A DNA stretch of 64,000 bases, from NCBI RefSeq assembly GCF_026162425.1, contig NZ_JAOBQJ010000004.1, forward strand, positions 310,001-374,000, in the 5' to 3' direction. Positions 51,809-62,532 of this stretch are shown piece after piece. Each line of letters opens with the position of its first letter. The first letter of the stretch is position 1. The position numbers and the translations under genes were made by a program. The notes beneath the pieces are model-generated. The model worked only from the letters and a program-made list of their open reading frames with translations. It made no database searches and was not told the DNA's origin. Source of the stretch: Flexivirga meconopsidis. GTDB lineage: Bacteria; Actinomycetota; Actinomycetes; Actinomycetales; Dermatophilaceae.

Positions 51809-53677
51809 TCAGCTGCCGACCGGCTCGTCCCGGAACTGCGTGCGGTAGAGGTCGGCGTAAAGCCCGCCGCTCGCGAGGAGCTCCTCGTGCGTGCCGCGCT
51901 GCACGATCCGGCCGCGGTCGACGACCAGGATCTGGTCGGCATCGCGCACGGTCGACAGACGGTGCGCGATGACGATCGACGTCCGACCGGCCAGGGCGCC
52001 GTCCAGAGCGCGTTGTACGGCGACCTCGGACTCGCTGTCGAGGTGTGCGGTCGCCTCGTCGAGTACGACGACGGAGGGCGCCTTGAGCAGCAAGCGGGCG
52101 ATAGCCAGCCGCTGCTTCTCACCGCCGGACAGCCGATGGCCGCGGTCGCCGACCATGGTGTCGAGTCCGTGCGGCAGCCGCTGGACGAGTTCGAAGATGT
52201 GCGCGTCGCGCAGCGCCTGCTCGAGTTGCGCCTCGGTCGCGTCCGGGGCGGCATACAGCAGGTTGGCGCGGATGGTGTCGTGGAAGAGGTGCGCCTCCTG
52301 GGTGACCACGCCGATCCGGTCGCGCACCGAGTCGAGGGTGGCTTCGCGCAGGTCGGTGCCGCCGACGCGGACCGTGCCGCTGCTCGGGTCGTAGAGCCGG
52401 GAGACCAGGCCGATCGTGGTCGTCTTGCCCGCTCCCGACGGGCCGACGAGCGCGATCAGCTGACCCGGCTGCGCCTCGAACGACACGTCGTGCAGGACGG
52501 CCTGACCGTCGCCCTTGTCGGCGGTCAGCACGGTCTGCAGTGAGTCGATCGACACCTGGTCGGCGGTCGGGTAGGCGAACGTGACGTCGTCGAAGCTGAT
52601 GCCGAGCGGTCCCGCCGGCAGCGGCCGGGCGTCCGGCGCCTGCGCGACGAGCGGCTGCAGGTCGAGGATCTCGAAGACCCGCTCGAAGCTGACCAGCGCG
52701 GTCATCACGTCGACCCGCACGCTGGACAGTTGGGTGAGCGGTGCGTAGAGCCGTCCGAGCAGGGCGGCCAGCGCAAGCAGGGTGCCGACAGTCAGCGCGC
52801 CGTGCACCGCCATGACGCCACCGATGCCGTAAACGATGGCCGTCGCCAGCGACGCGAGCAGGGTCAGACCGACCAGGAAGATCGCCCGTTGCACGGCGAT
52901 GCTGATGCCGAAATCCCTTACCTTCGCTGCGCGTTCGGCGTATTCGCGGTCTTCTTGAGCGGGACGGCCGAACAGCTTCACCAGCAGCGCACCCGCGACG
53001 TTGAAGCGCTCCGTCATACGGGCGCCGAGGTCGGCATTCTCGACCATCTGGCCGCGGCTGAGGCCGGCGATCCGCCGGCCGAGGATGCGCGTCGGGATGA
53101 CGAAGATCGGCACCAGCACCAGTGCGGCGAGGGTGATCGGCCAGGACAGCGCGAGCATGGCGACGATGATGACCAGCACGCTGACCAGGTTGGAAACGAC
53201 ATTCGACATCACCGAGGTGAACGCCTGCTGCGCGCCGATCACGTCCGAGTTGAGCCGGGTGACCAGCGCGCCGGTCTGCGCCCGGGTGAAGAACGCGATC
53301 GGCTGGCGCAACACGTGCCCGAAGACCTGACGTCGCAGGTCGTAGATCAGCCCCTCACCGATGGTCGCGGACAGCCAGCGTTCGACGATGCCGAGGCCGG
53401 CGTCGAGCACGGCCACCACGCCCGCCAGGACCGCGAGCCAGACGACCAGCCGGGTGTCCTTGTCGGCAACGCCCCGGTCGACGATCTCCTTGAGGATCAA
53501 CGGGGTTGCGATCACCAGCAGCGCGTCGAAGACCACCAGCGCCAGGAAGACCCCGATCGGCTTGCGGTAGGGGCGGGCGTAGCGCAGCACCCGTTTGGTG
53601 GTGCCGGGCTTGAGTTTCGCTGACGCCTCGGACTCCTGGCTGAGTGACCGCAGCATCTGCCAGCCCTGCATGCTCAT
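51809..53677 (-). CDS. ABC transporter, fused permease and ATPase (exporter type)
   Basis: A 622-residue half-transporter. The N-terminal six-helix domain (about 30-330) includes GALVTRLNSDVIGAQQAFTSVMSNVV, and the ATPase (about 365-610) has Walker A VGPSGAGKTTTIGLVSRLYDP, the signature HRLSGGEKQRLAIARLLL, Walker B SVVVLDEATAHLDS and the H-loop IVIAHRLSTVRDADQILV. Multidrug/lipid exporter family; substrate unknown, probably a homodimer. Either Met1 or Met3 could start it. The echA-like gene ends close to its 3' side. Confidence 0.93.
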   Translation of the reverse strand: MSMQGWQMLRSLSQESEASAKLKPGTTKRVLRYARPYRKPIGVFLALVVFDALLVIATPLILKEIVDRGVADKDTRLVVWLAVLAGVVAVLDAGLGIVERWLSATIGEGLIYDLRRQVFGHVLRQPIAFFTRAQTGALVTRLNSDVIGAQQAFTSVMSNVVSNLVSVLVIIVAMLALSWPITLAALVLVPIFVIPTRILGRRIAGLSRGQMVENADLGARMTERFNVAGALLVKLFGRPAQEDREYAERAAKVRDFGISIAVQRAIFLVGLTLLASLATAIVYGIGGVMAVHGALTVGTLLALAALLGRLYAPLTQLSSVRVDVMTALVSFERVFEILDLQPLVAQAPDARPLPAGPLGISFDDVTFAYPTADQVSIDSLQTVLTADKGDGQAVLHDVSFEAQPGQLIALVGPSGAGKTTTIGLVSRLYDPSSGTVRVGGTDLREATLDSVRDRIGVVTQEAHLFHDTIRANLLYAAPDATEAQLEQALRDAHIFELVQRLPHGLDTMVGDRGHRLSGGEKQRLAIARLLLKAPSVVVLDEATAHLDSESEVAVQRALDGALAGRTSIVIAHRLSTVRDADQILVVDRGRIVQRGTHEELLASGGLYADLYRTQFRDEPVGS

Positions 53678-53712
53678 CGCGCGGTGGTGCTCCTTGTCGT
53701 GATCGGGCCCAT

Positions 53713-54951
53713 TCAGGCGTCAGCACCAACAACGCTCCCGGCGTTTGTATGCCGGAGGTCGCGCACCACCCGCGTCACCCGAGGCTGGACGCCGGCGAGT
53801 GCGAGGCTCACCACAGCCGCGCCGAACCAGAGGACTCGCCCGTCGTGCCATGGCAGGGTGACACCGATGACCAGCGGCGCGACGGTGGTGGCGATGCCCC
53901 AGCTGAGCCCGAAGATGGCCAGGTAACGGCCCGATCCGCCGGCTGGGGCGAGCGCCGACACGGTCGCGTAAAGGTGACCCATCAGCAAAACGTCGGCCAC
54001 TGCGGAGACCGCCGCAGCGATGAAGAAGAGCGCCGGCTGCTGTGCGAACCCCAGCAGGACCAGTGCGCCGGCGAGGAGCAAATAGCCGAGCACCAACGCG
54101 CGGACTCCGTTGTCGGCGCTAAGTTTCGGGCGCCTCAGAAGCGGTTGCGCGAGCACTGCCGCAACGGCAGCGACGACCGTGCTGGCACCGATCACCCAGA
54201 GCCCCGCCTGGCGCGAAGCGATCGTGAGCGGCTGGCCGAAGATCGCGGTCATGTAGACGGTGGTGAACACCGAGCCCACCAGTGACACGATCATGAGCCG
54301 CCGGTCTCGGCAGGGCGCCACCCGGACCGTCACATCGGCAGGCCGCCGGGCACCGGGCGGCAGGAACATCCGCACCACGAGCGCGCACGCGACACAAGTC
54401 ACCGCGTCGATTGCGAACAGCACGCGCAGGTCCCAGCCGGCGACGAGCGCCGCCATACCACCGGCAAGGACGGCCGCGACCGTCATCGAGACGAAGAGCA
54501 GCCCGAACAACGCCGGCCGGGTGCGCTCGTCGCTGACGTCGGCGATCATGCCCTGCGTCGCCGGTTCGATGAGTTCGTAGGCCAGCCCAAGGCCGATCGC
54601 ACCCACCGCTGCCACCGCAACGTTCGGCGCAGCTACCAGCACCACCTGCGCCACGGCGCAGCCGGTCAGACCGAGCAGGATCGTCGGGCGGGCACCGATC
54701 CGATCCAGCAGCCATCCACCGGCCAGTCGGGACGGGATGGTCGCCAGGCCGAAGGCGGCGACGACGAGGCCGGCGGTGCACACGGAGGCATGCAACGACT
54801 CGGTGAGCAGGACGGCGAGAAACGCCATCGAGAAGCCGCCGATCCGGTTGATCATCCGGGCGACGAGCAGAGCGCGCACTGGTCTTGGCAGGACACGCCA
54901 CGTCGCGAGGATTTTTGGCGAGTAACTGTCGTTTACACTCTCACCAGTCAC
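53713..54951 (-). CDS. MFS transporter
   Basis: A 412-residue, 12-helix major facilitator. Motif A-like GGWLLDRIGARPTILLGLTG lies after helix 2, with the repeated half at RYLAIFGLSWGIATTVAPLVIG. Drug or metabolite efflux is the likely class. GTG start at 54951, whose first codons (reverse strand) form half of an inverted repeat shared with the divergent CGNR gene. That gene is the probable regulator. Confidence 0.88.
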   Translation of the reverse strand: MTGESVNDSYSPKILATWRVLPRPVRALLVARMINRIGGFSMAFLAVLLTESLHASVCTAGLVVAAFGLATIPSRLAGGWLLDRIGARPTILLGLTGCAVAQVVLVAAPNVAVAAVGAIGLGLAYELIEPATQGMIADVSDERTRPALFGLLFVSMTVAAVLAGGMAALVAGWDLRVLFAIDAVTCVACALVVRMFLPPGARRPADVTVRVAPCRDRRLMIVSLVGSVFTTVYMTAIFGQPLTIASRQAGLWVIGASTVVAAVAAVLAQPLLRRPKLSADNGVRALVLGYLLLAGALVLLGFAQQPALFFIAAAVSAVADVLLMGHLYATVSALAPAGGSGRYLAIFGLSWGIATTVAPLVIGVTLPWHDGRVLWFGAAVVSLALAGVQPRVTRVVRDLRHTNAGSVVGADA

Positions 54952-54986
54952 GGAAAGTGACGCTACTCAGCCTGGAGGTGACTGGT
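54943..54986. promoter_or_regulatory. Inverted repeat at the MFS/CGNR divergent promoter (candidate operator)
   Basis: A perfect 9-bp inverted repeat ACCAGTCAC (54943-54951) and GTGACTGGT (54978-54986) brackets the divergent starts; a smaller GTCAC-GGAAA-GTGAC (54947-54961) sits inside. Both genes are therefore read into the same sequence. Autoregulation by the CGNR protein is an inference. Confidence 0.55.
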
Positions 54987-54989
54987 CAA

Positions 54990-55571
54990 GTGCGATTCGA
55001 CAGTCATGTCGAACGCTTGCTGACGGTCGGCGTTCGGTTGACCAATGCGCTCACGCCCGGTCTCGACGGCGGCCACGAGGTGGCACTCCCTTCAGGTCGT
55101 GCCCTGCCGGACGCGGTCGCGGCGGCGCTGACCTTCGAGCGGCGTCCCACCGTCTCGACGAAGGACGCCGAGATCCTGCTCGAGGTCGTGCCCAGGGTGC
55201 GCGCGGTGTTCGACGCGGCAGCCGCGGGTGATGAGGCGGGGGCCGCTCGCCATACCAACGCCCTGCTGGTATCCACCGGCGCCCGACCCCAGCTGAACGA
55301 GAGCGCGGACGGCACCTGGCACCTGCACTTCCACGGCCCCAACGACCGCTTCGGTCCAGGTTGGGCGGCCGGCCTCGCAGCCGGACTCACGATGGCCCTG
55401 GGCGTCGACGAGATCGGTCGATTGGGCGTGTGCGCCGCCGATCGATGCGACCGGGTGTATGTCGACACCTCCCGCAACAGTGGCCGGCAGTTCTGCTCCA
55501 CTCGATGCCAGAACCGGGTGAAAGCGGCGGCCCACCGCGCTCGCCGGGCAGCGGCGGCCGGTCGCGAGTAG
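54990..55571 (+). CDS. CGNR zinc-finger/ABATE domain regulator-like protein
   Basis: A 193-residue protein. The N-terminal 130 residues match the ABATE/stress-induced DUF1470-like region; the C terminus has the CGNR zinc finger CAADRCDRVYVDTSRNSGRQFCSTRCQNRVKAAAHRAR. GTG 54990 is preceded by a perfect GGAGGTGA ribosome site at 8 nt, so I prefer it over the GTG at 54978. Proteins of this family are thought to act as transcriptional regulators of neighbouring transport genes. Divergent from the MFS gene across a 9-bp inverted repeat. Confidence 0.88.
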   Translation: MRFDSHVERLLTVGVRLTNALTPGLDGGHEVALPSGRALPDAVAAALTFERRPTVSTKDAEILLEVVPRVRAVFDAAAAGDEAGAARHTNALLVSTGARPQLNESADGTWHLHFHGPNDRFGPGWAAGLAAGLTMALGVDEIGRLGVCAADRCDRVYVDTSRNSGRQFCSTRCQNRVKAAAHRARRAAAAGRE

Positions 55572-55611
55572 CCGGGGCGACGTAGCACTCGGCTCGCGCG
55601 CCGCTCGGCGC

Positions 55612-57210
55612 TCAGGCGAGCTCGACCAGGTCGGCGTAGTCCGGACCCCAGAGGTCCTCGACGCCGTCGGGCAGCAGCAGCACCCGCTCCGGCTCGAGCG
55701 CGTCGACCGCGCCGGCGTCGTGGGTGACCAGCACGACGGCACCCTCGAAGCCGCGCAGTGCGGCCAGGATCTCCTCGCGCGACGCCGGGTCGAGGTTGTT
55801 GGTCGGCTCGTCGAGCAGCAGCACATTGGCCGCGGAAACCACCAGCAGCGCAAGGGAAAGCCGGGTCTTCTCACCGCCGGACAGCACCCGCGCGGGCTTG
55901 TCGACGTCGTCCCCGCTGAAGAGGAACGACCCCAGCACCTTGCGGGTGTCGGTCTCCCCCAGGTCCGGCGCCGCGGACTTCATGTTGTCCAGCACGGACC
56001 GGTCCAGGTCGAGGTTCTCGTGCTCCTGGGCGTAGTAGCCGAGCTTCAGCCCATGACCGGGTATGACGGCGCCGGTGTCCGGGTCGTCGATCCCGGCCAG
56101 GATGCGCAGCAGGGTCGTCTTGCCGGCGCCATTGAGGCCGAGCACGACCACCTTGGAGCCTCGGTCGATCGCCAGGTCCACGTCGGTAAAGATCTCCAGC
56201 GACCCGTAGGACCGCGACAGCCCCTCGGCGGTCAGCGGCGTCTTGCCCGAAGCAGCGGGCGTCGGGAAACGCAACTTGGCCACCCGGTCTTGCTGGCGGC
56301 CGCCCTCCGCGCCGTCGAGCATGCGCTCGGCGCGCCGGATCATGTTCTGCGCGGCGGTGGCCTTGGTCGCCTTGTAGCGCATCTTCTCTGCCTGGGCGAG
56401 CAGCGCCGATGCCTTCTTCTCGGCGTTCTGCCGCTCCCGGCGGCGGCGTCGCTCGTCGGTCTCCCGCTGCTGCAGGTAGGCCTTCCAGCCGACGTTGTAG
56501 AGGTCGAGCTCGCCGCGGTTGGCGTCCAGGTGGAACACCCGTGTGACGACCGTGTCCAGCATCTCCACGTCGTGGCTGATGATGATCAGCCCACCGGAGT
56601 AGGTCTTGAGGTAATCGCGCAGCCAGACGATCGAGTCGGCGTCCAGGTGGTTGGTCGGCTCGTCGAGCAGCAGGGTCTCGGCGCCGGAGAAGAGGATGCG
56701 GGCCAGTTCGACCCGGCGGCGCTGTCCGCCGGAGAGGGTCTGCAGCGGCTGGTCGAGGATGCGCGCCGGCAGACCCAGCGAGGACGCGAGCGACGCGGCC
56801 TCGGACTCTGCGGCATATCCGCCCTTGCCGAGGAACTCCGCGTCCAGCCGGGCATAGCGGCGCATCGCGCGCTCCCGGCGCTCGTCGTCCTCGTCGGCCA
56901 TCGCGGTCTCGGCGGCCCGCAGGTCGCGGATCACGACGTCGAGGCCACGGGCGGACAGGATGCGGTCGCGCGCGATCATCGACAGGTCACCGGTGCGCGG
57001 GTCCTGCGGCAGATAACCGACCTCACCGCTCGCGGTCACCGTGCCGGCGGCGGGCTGCCCCTCGCCGGCAAGCACCTTGGTGAGCGTGGTCTTGCCCGCG
57101 CCGTTCCGGCCGACCAGTCCGACGCGATCCCCGGGCGCGACCCGGAAGGTGGCGTTGTCCAGCAGGATTCGCGATCCCGCACGCAGCTCGATCCCCTGTG
57201 CGGTGATCAC
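55612..57210 (-). CDS. ABC-F family ATPase
   Basis: A 532-residue twin-ATPase, soluble, acting on ribosomes (translation factor or antibiotic protection). Domain 1: Walker A GLVGRNGAGKTTLTKVLAG, signature TLSGGQRRRVELARILF, TLLLDEPTNHLDADS; linker with charged coiled coil (RRRRERQNAEKKASALLAQAEKMRYKATKATA); domain 2: VVVLGLNGAGKTTLLRILAG, RVLSGGEKTRLSLALLV, NVLLLDEPTNNLDPAS. No transmembrane segment. GTG 57210 (VITAQGIELRAGS...) with AAGG ribosome site; an upstream ATG would add only spurious residues. Subgroup not resolved by eye. Confidence 0.94.
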   Translation of the reverse strand: MITAQGIELRAGSRILLDNATFRVAPGDRVGLVGRNGAGKTTLTKVLAGEGQPAAGTVTASGEVGYLPQDPRTGDLSMIARDRILSARGLDVVIRDLRAAETAMADEDDERRERAMRRYARLDAEFLGKGGYAAESEAASLASSLGLPARILDQPLQTLSGGQRRRVELARILFSGAETLLLDEPTNHLDADSIVWLRDYLKTYSGGLIIISHDVEMLDTVVTRVFHLDANRGELDLYNVGWKAYLQQRETDERRRRRERQNAEKKASALLAQAEKMRYKATKATAAQNMIRRAERMLDGAEGGRQQDRVAKLRFPTPAASGKTPLTAEGLSRSYGSLEIFTDVDLAIDRGSKVVVLGLNGAGKTTLLRILAGIDDPDTGAVIPGHGLKLGYYAQEHENLDLDRSVLDNMKSAAPDLGETDTRKVLGSFLFSGDDVDKPARVLSGGEKTRLSLALLVVSAANVLLLDEPTNNLDPASREEILAALRGFEGAVVLVTHDAGAVDALEPERVLLLPDGVEDLWGPDYADLVELA

Positions 57211-57390
57211 TACCTTCAATCCTTCCCGACGACATCCCGGCACGCTCCGGGCATGCAGCGGCGCCCGCCGCTCTCGTCATACGACACGCGGATCAGGCGC
57301 CTCCAGCTCTCGACTCGCTAGTCTACGCGCGATAGGTGTGGTGCCACGACCGGTTATCCGCGCCATGGCCGCTGACGGAAGGAACCTCGC

Positions 57391-58380
57391 GTGACGTTCA
57401 ACGACAACGCCGATATCAGTGGCGGCAACGTCGGTAGTGGCGGCAGTGGCGGAGGCGGAGGTGGTGGCCTCGGTGGCGGAATGATGCCGGGCGGGATCGC
57501 GGTCGGCGGCATCGGCGGCGTCATCCTGATGATCCTGATGGTGCTGTTCGGCGGCAACATCACCGGCGACCCCAACTCCGGGACCGGTGGCGCCGGCGGC
57601 GCCGGGCAGATCAACTCCGACCCGAACAACCCCTACGGTGGCAACCAGATCGATCCCGGCAACGACTCGATCCAGCAGCAGCTCGACCAGTGCACCACCG
57701 GCAAGCAGGCCAACGACAACGACACCTGCCTGATCAAGGCGACCGTCGCCAGCGTCGAGGGCTTCTGGAAGGTCTACCTGCCCACCGCGACCCAGCAGCA
57801 GTACTCCCCCGCCAAAACCATCGTCTACTCCGGCTCGACCTCCTCCGGCTGCGGTCAGGCGAGCAGCGCGATGGGTCCGTTCTACTGCCCGGTCGACAAG
57901 CAGGTGTATGTCGATGCCGGCTTCTTCCAGGAGTTGCAGAGCCAGTACGGCTCGGACGGCGGCCAGCTCGCCAAGGAGTACGTGCTGGCGCACGAATACG
58001 GCCACCACGTCCAGGACATCCTCGGCCTGCTCGGTCGCGCTCAGCAGGACCCACAGGGTGAGCAGTCCGGCTCGGTGCGCACCGAGTTGCAGGCTGACTG
58101 CCTCGGCGGCGTCTGGGCGGCGTACGCCGATGGCTCCAAGAAGGACAAGGTCAAGATCGACCCGCTGCTGAAGCCCCTGACCTCCAAGGACATCGACTCC
58201 GCGCTGTCGGCGGCCGCCGCGGTCGGCGACGACCGGATCCAGCAGAAGGCACAGGGCCGGGTGACGCCGGAGACCTGGACGCACGGTTCGTCGGCGGCCC
58301 GCCAGAAGTGGTTCAAGACCGGTTACGACTCCGGGGACATCAACCAGTGCAACACCTTCGACGTGGCAAACGTCGAGTAG
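57391..58380 (+). CDS. Neutral zinc metallopeptidase (YpfJ family)
   Basis: A 329-residue membrane-anchored metallopeptidase. Residues 11-35 are a glycine run, then one helix (about 36-55, GGIGGVILMILMVLFGGNI), a linker and the catalytic domain with HEYGHHVQDILG (HExxH, near 200). The third ligand is probably in TELQADCLGGVW. Function unknown across bacteria. GTG 57391 with GGAAGG ribosome site; a 9-codon upstream ORF (ATG 57365) ends in a TGA overlapping this GTG (GTGA), allowing coupling. Divergent-adjacent to ABC-F. Confidence 0.93.
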   Translation: MTFNDNADISGGNVGSGGSGGGGGGGLGGGMMPGGIAVGGIGGVILMILMVLFGGNITGDPNSGTGGAGGAGQINSDPNNPYGGNQIDPGNDSIQQQLDQCTTGKQANDNDTCLIKATVASVEGFWKVYLPTATQQQYSPAKTIVYSGSTSSGCGQASSAMGPFYCPVDKQVYVDAGFFQELQSQYGSDGGQLAKEYVLAHEYGHHVQDILGLLGRAQQDPQGEQSGSVRTELQADCLGGVWAAYADGSKKDKVKIDPLLKPLTSKDIDSALSAAAAVGDDRIQQKAQGRVTPETWTHGSSAARQKWFKTGYDSGDINQCNTFDVANVE

Positions 58381-58509
58381 CCGAAGTCCGCCCGTCGTGG
58401 CCGACCTGGAAGTAGACTGAGCGGCACATCACAGTTGCCTGACCGTCGCGTCCACCAGGGGGCTGGTTCGACGAGGCGCGGCGGCGGGCCCTACGGAGGG
58501 GGATCCGTC

Positions 58510-59082
58510 ATGTCACACGCCATCCAACGCCGCCCGCGTCTGCGCGCGGCCGCCGTCAGCGCCGTCCTTGCCGCAGGAGCGCTGGTGCCGCTGAGCACCG
58601 CCGGTCCGGCGGACGCCGCGCCATACTGCGGCATCACGTGGGGTTCGGGCGCCAAAACGGCCAGTCCGATGTCGACCGACACAGTGCGCAACGTCCGGGC
58701 CGGGCGGCAGGCCTGCTTCGACCGGCTGGTCGTCGACCTCTCCGGTTACGACCGCAGCGTCGGCTACTCGGTCCGCTACGTCAGCGCGGTCACCGGGACC
58801 CCCGGCACACCCGTCCCGCTCGCCGGTGCTGCGGACCTGCAGATCAACCTGTGGGCGCCGGCATACGACGGCAGCGGGCGGGCAACCTATCGACCGGCCG
58901 ATCCGATGCATGCGGTCAATGTCTCCGGCTACCAGACGTTCCGGCAGGTGGCGTATGTCGATTCGTTCGAGGGCGAGACCACCCTCGGGCTCGGCGTCCG
59001 GGCTCGACTGCCGATGCGTGCGTTCGTGATCCAGGACGCGGCAGGCCAGCGGCTGGTGATCGACGTCGCGCATCGCTGGTGA
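58510..59082 (+). CDS. Secreted AMIN-like domain protein
   Basis: A 190-residue exported protein. Signal peptide about 1-37 (RRPRLRAAAVSAVLAAGALVPLSTAGPADA, cleavage near AxA), mature protein PYCGITWGSGAKTASPMSTDTVRNVRAGRQACFDRLVVDLSG to WHRW-like end VIDVAHRW. This is the actinobacterial AMIN-like family; two conserved cysteines may form a disulfide. Role unknown, probably envelope-associated. Good GGAGGGG ribosome site before ATG 58510. Downstream is the TCACGT repeat block and hairpin. Confidence 0.88.
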   Translation: MSHAIQRRPRLRAAAVSAVLAAGALVPLSTAGPADAAPYCGITWGSGAKTASPMSTDTVRNVRAGRQACFDRLVVDLSGYDRSVGYSVRYVSAVTGTPGTPVPLAGAADLQINLWAPAYDGSGRATYRPADPMHAVNVSGYQTFRQVAYVDSFEGETTLGLGVRARLPMRAFVIQDAAGQRLVIDVAHRW

Positions 59083-59105
59083 CCGGCTGCGTCATACCGG
59101 ACTGA

Positions 59106-59193
59106 CTTGTCACGTCCGGGCTCACTCGTCACGTCCAAGCTCACTCGTCACGTCCGGGCTCACTTGTCACGTACAAAGGGGACTTGTCACGTG
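59106..59193. repeat. 19-bp direct repeat block, core TTGTCACGT / TCGTCACGTCC
   Basis: Units with the core TCACGT start at 59110, 59129, 59148, 59167 and 59187 (spacing 19, 19, 19, 20). Between them GGGCTCACT or AAGCTCACT recurs. The last unit becomes the left arm of a hairpin (59176-59193), and inverted ACGTGA copies continue to about 59223. The block fills the convergent gap between the AMIN-like gene and sufT. Confidence 0.85.
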
Positions 59194-59217
59194 CTAGAAC
59201 ACGTGACAAGTCCCCTT
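59176..59217. terminator. Hairpin terminator with 18-bp perfect stem
   Basis: Left arm 59176-59193 and right arm 59200-59217 are exact reverse complements, loop CTAGAA. It lies between convergent genes and ends the TCACGT repeat block, so it can terminate from either side. No poly-T. Confidence 0.85.
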
Positions 59218-59294
59218 CTGACGTGACCAGTCCCTCGTGACGGGACAAGTCCGCCTGACGTGGACGAGTGGCCGGTCCGGGCGACCGCCCGCTC

Positions 59295-59621
59295 TTAGAT
59301 GTTGAAGCCGAGCGCCCGCAGCTGCTCGCGGCCGTCGTCGGTGATCTTGTCCGGACCCCACGGCGGCATCCAGACCCAGTTGATGCGATGCGATTCGACC
59401 AGGCCCTCGAGCGCGGCGGCGGTCTGGTCCTCGATGACGTCGGTCAGCGGGCACGCCGCCGAGGTCAGGGTCATGTCGAGCACCGCGTGGTTGTCGGTGT
59501 CGACGGTGATGCCGTAGACCAGTCCGAGGTCGACGACGTTGATGCCGAGCTCGGGGTCGACCACGTCGCGCATTGCTTCCTCGACGTCCGCCACGTTCGG
59601 CGGGGTGGACACGTCAGTCAT
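59295..59621 (-). CDS. sufT: SufT-like metal-sulfur cluster assembly factor (DUF59/MIP18)
   Basis: A 108-residue DUF59/MIP18-type protein: start DVEEAMRDVVDPELGINVVDLGLVYGI, the LTSAACPLTDVIEDQ metal-site cysteine, and WVWMPPWGPDKITDDGREQLRALGF. Such proteins assist maturation of Fe-S proteins and are last in actinobacterial suf operons, as here. ATG 59621 follows the sufU stop by 2 nt, so it is co-translated. Gene name by position and family. Confidence 0.93.
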   Translation of the reverse strand: MTDVSTPPNVADVEEAMRDVVDPELGINVVDLGLVYGITVDTDNHAVLDMTLTSAACPLTDVIEDQTAAALEGLVESHRINWVWMPPWGPDKITDDGREQLRALGFNI

Positions 59622-59623
59622 CT

Positions 59624-60097
59624 CTACACTCCAGACTTCGTTGCGGATGCGTCGGCGATGTCGACGCCGGCGCGGGCCAGCGCATCGGTGTATGCCGTCC
59701 ACGGCAGCAGGGCACACTTGACTCGCGCCGGGTATTTCGACACTCCGGCGAACGCCACGGCGTCGCCGATGATTTCCTCGTCGCCGGGATCCTCGCCCTT
59801 CGAGGTCAGCATCGAGCGGATCGCGTCGAAGGTGTGCAGACTCTCGGCGACCGTATGACCGATGACCTCCTCGGCGAGCACCGATGCCGACGCGATGGAG
59901 ATCGAGCAGCCGACCGCGTCGTAGGACACGTCCTCGACGCGAGCATCCGGGCCGTCCCCGGCAAGGTGCACCCGCAGGGTCACCTCGTCACCACAGGTGG
60001 TGTTGACGTGATGCGTCTGCGCGTCATACGGCTCGCGCAGGCCGGCGTGCTGCGGCCGCTTGGAGTGGTCGAGGATCAACTCCTGGTAGAGATCCAT
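59624..60097 (-). CDS. sufU: SufU-type Fe-S/zinc-dependent sulfurtransferase scaffold
   Basis: A 157-residue IscU/NifU-like protein. Three cysteines and an Asp in the usual positions: TTCGDEVTLRV, VGCSISIASASV and YPARVKCALLPW. SufU of Gram-positives accepts sulfur from SufS, via zinc. Spacing is operonic: it starts 2 nt from the SufS stop and ends 2 nt from SufT. ATG 60097 (MDLYQELILDHSKRPQ). Confidence 0.95.
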   Translation of the reverse strand: MDLYQELILDHSKRPQHAGLREPYDAQTHHVNTTCGDEVTLRVHLAGDGPDARVEDVSYDAVGCSISIASASVLAEEVIGHTVAESLHTFDAIRSMLTSKGEDPGDEEIIGDAVAFAGVSKYPARVKCALLPWTAYTDALARAGVDIADASATKSGV

Positions 60098-60098
60098 C

Positions 60099-62158
<2,060 letters not shown>

Positions 62159-62178
62159 ATCTTTTGGCACTCTCTTCT

Positions 62179-62532
62179 TCAGCTTGCGGGGACGGAGACG
62201 GAGACGTAGACGTCGCCGTCCTGGACGATGACGGGATAGACAGCGATCGGCTGGGTGGCGGGCAGCCCGGTCGGATCGCCGGTGTTGAGGTCGAAGCGGG
62301 AGCCGTGCAGCCAGCACTCGATCGTGCAGCCCTCGACGTCACCCTCGGACAGCGAGACCTGGCCGTGACTGCAGATGTCGTTGACCGCGTGCACGACACC
62401 CTGGTCGTCGCGCACCATCGCCACCGGCACCCCGTTGATCTCGGCCAGTGCTGCGGTCTCGACCGGCAGCTCCTCGACCGCGCACACGCGAACGAAGTCT
62501 TCGGTCAGCTGGACGGACTCCTCGGCACTCAT
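62179..62532 (-). CDS. Rieske [2Fe-2S] ferredoxin (non-heme iron oxygenase type)
   Basis: A 117-residue Rieske protein. The cluster ligands are in VNDICSHGQVSLSEG (C-x-H) and CTIECWLHGSRFDLNTGDP (C-x-x-H). It overlaps the sufD stop by 4 nt and precedes sufC, an arrangement typical of actinobacterial suf operons. It may supply electrons for cluster assembly. Confidence 0.95.
   Translation of the reverse strand: MSAEESVQLTEDFVRVCAVEELPVETAALAEINGVPVAMVRDDQGVVHAVNDICSHGQVSLSEGDVEGCTIECWLHGSRFDLNTGDPTGLPATQPIAVYPVIVQDGDVYVSVSVPAS

Noticed and set aside
53677-54951. ABC exporter plus MFS as one drug-resistance operon
   Set aside because: The two minus-strand genes are close but the MFS has its own divergent promoter with a regulator, so a shared function is not supported.
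55720-57321. A 533-codon open frame antisense to the ABC-F gene
   Set aside because: The minus strand encodes a complete ABC-F protein with all motifs; the plus frame has no recognisable domain and no start signal.
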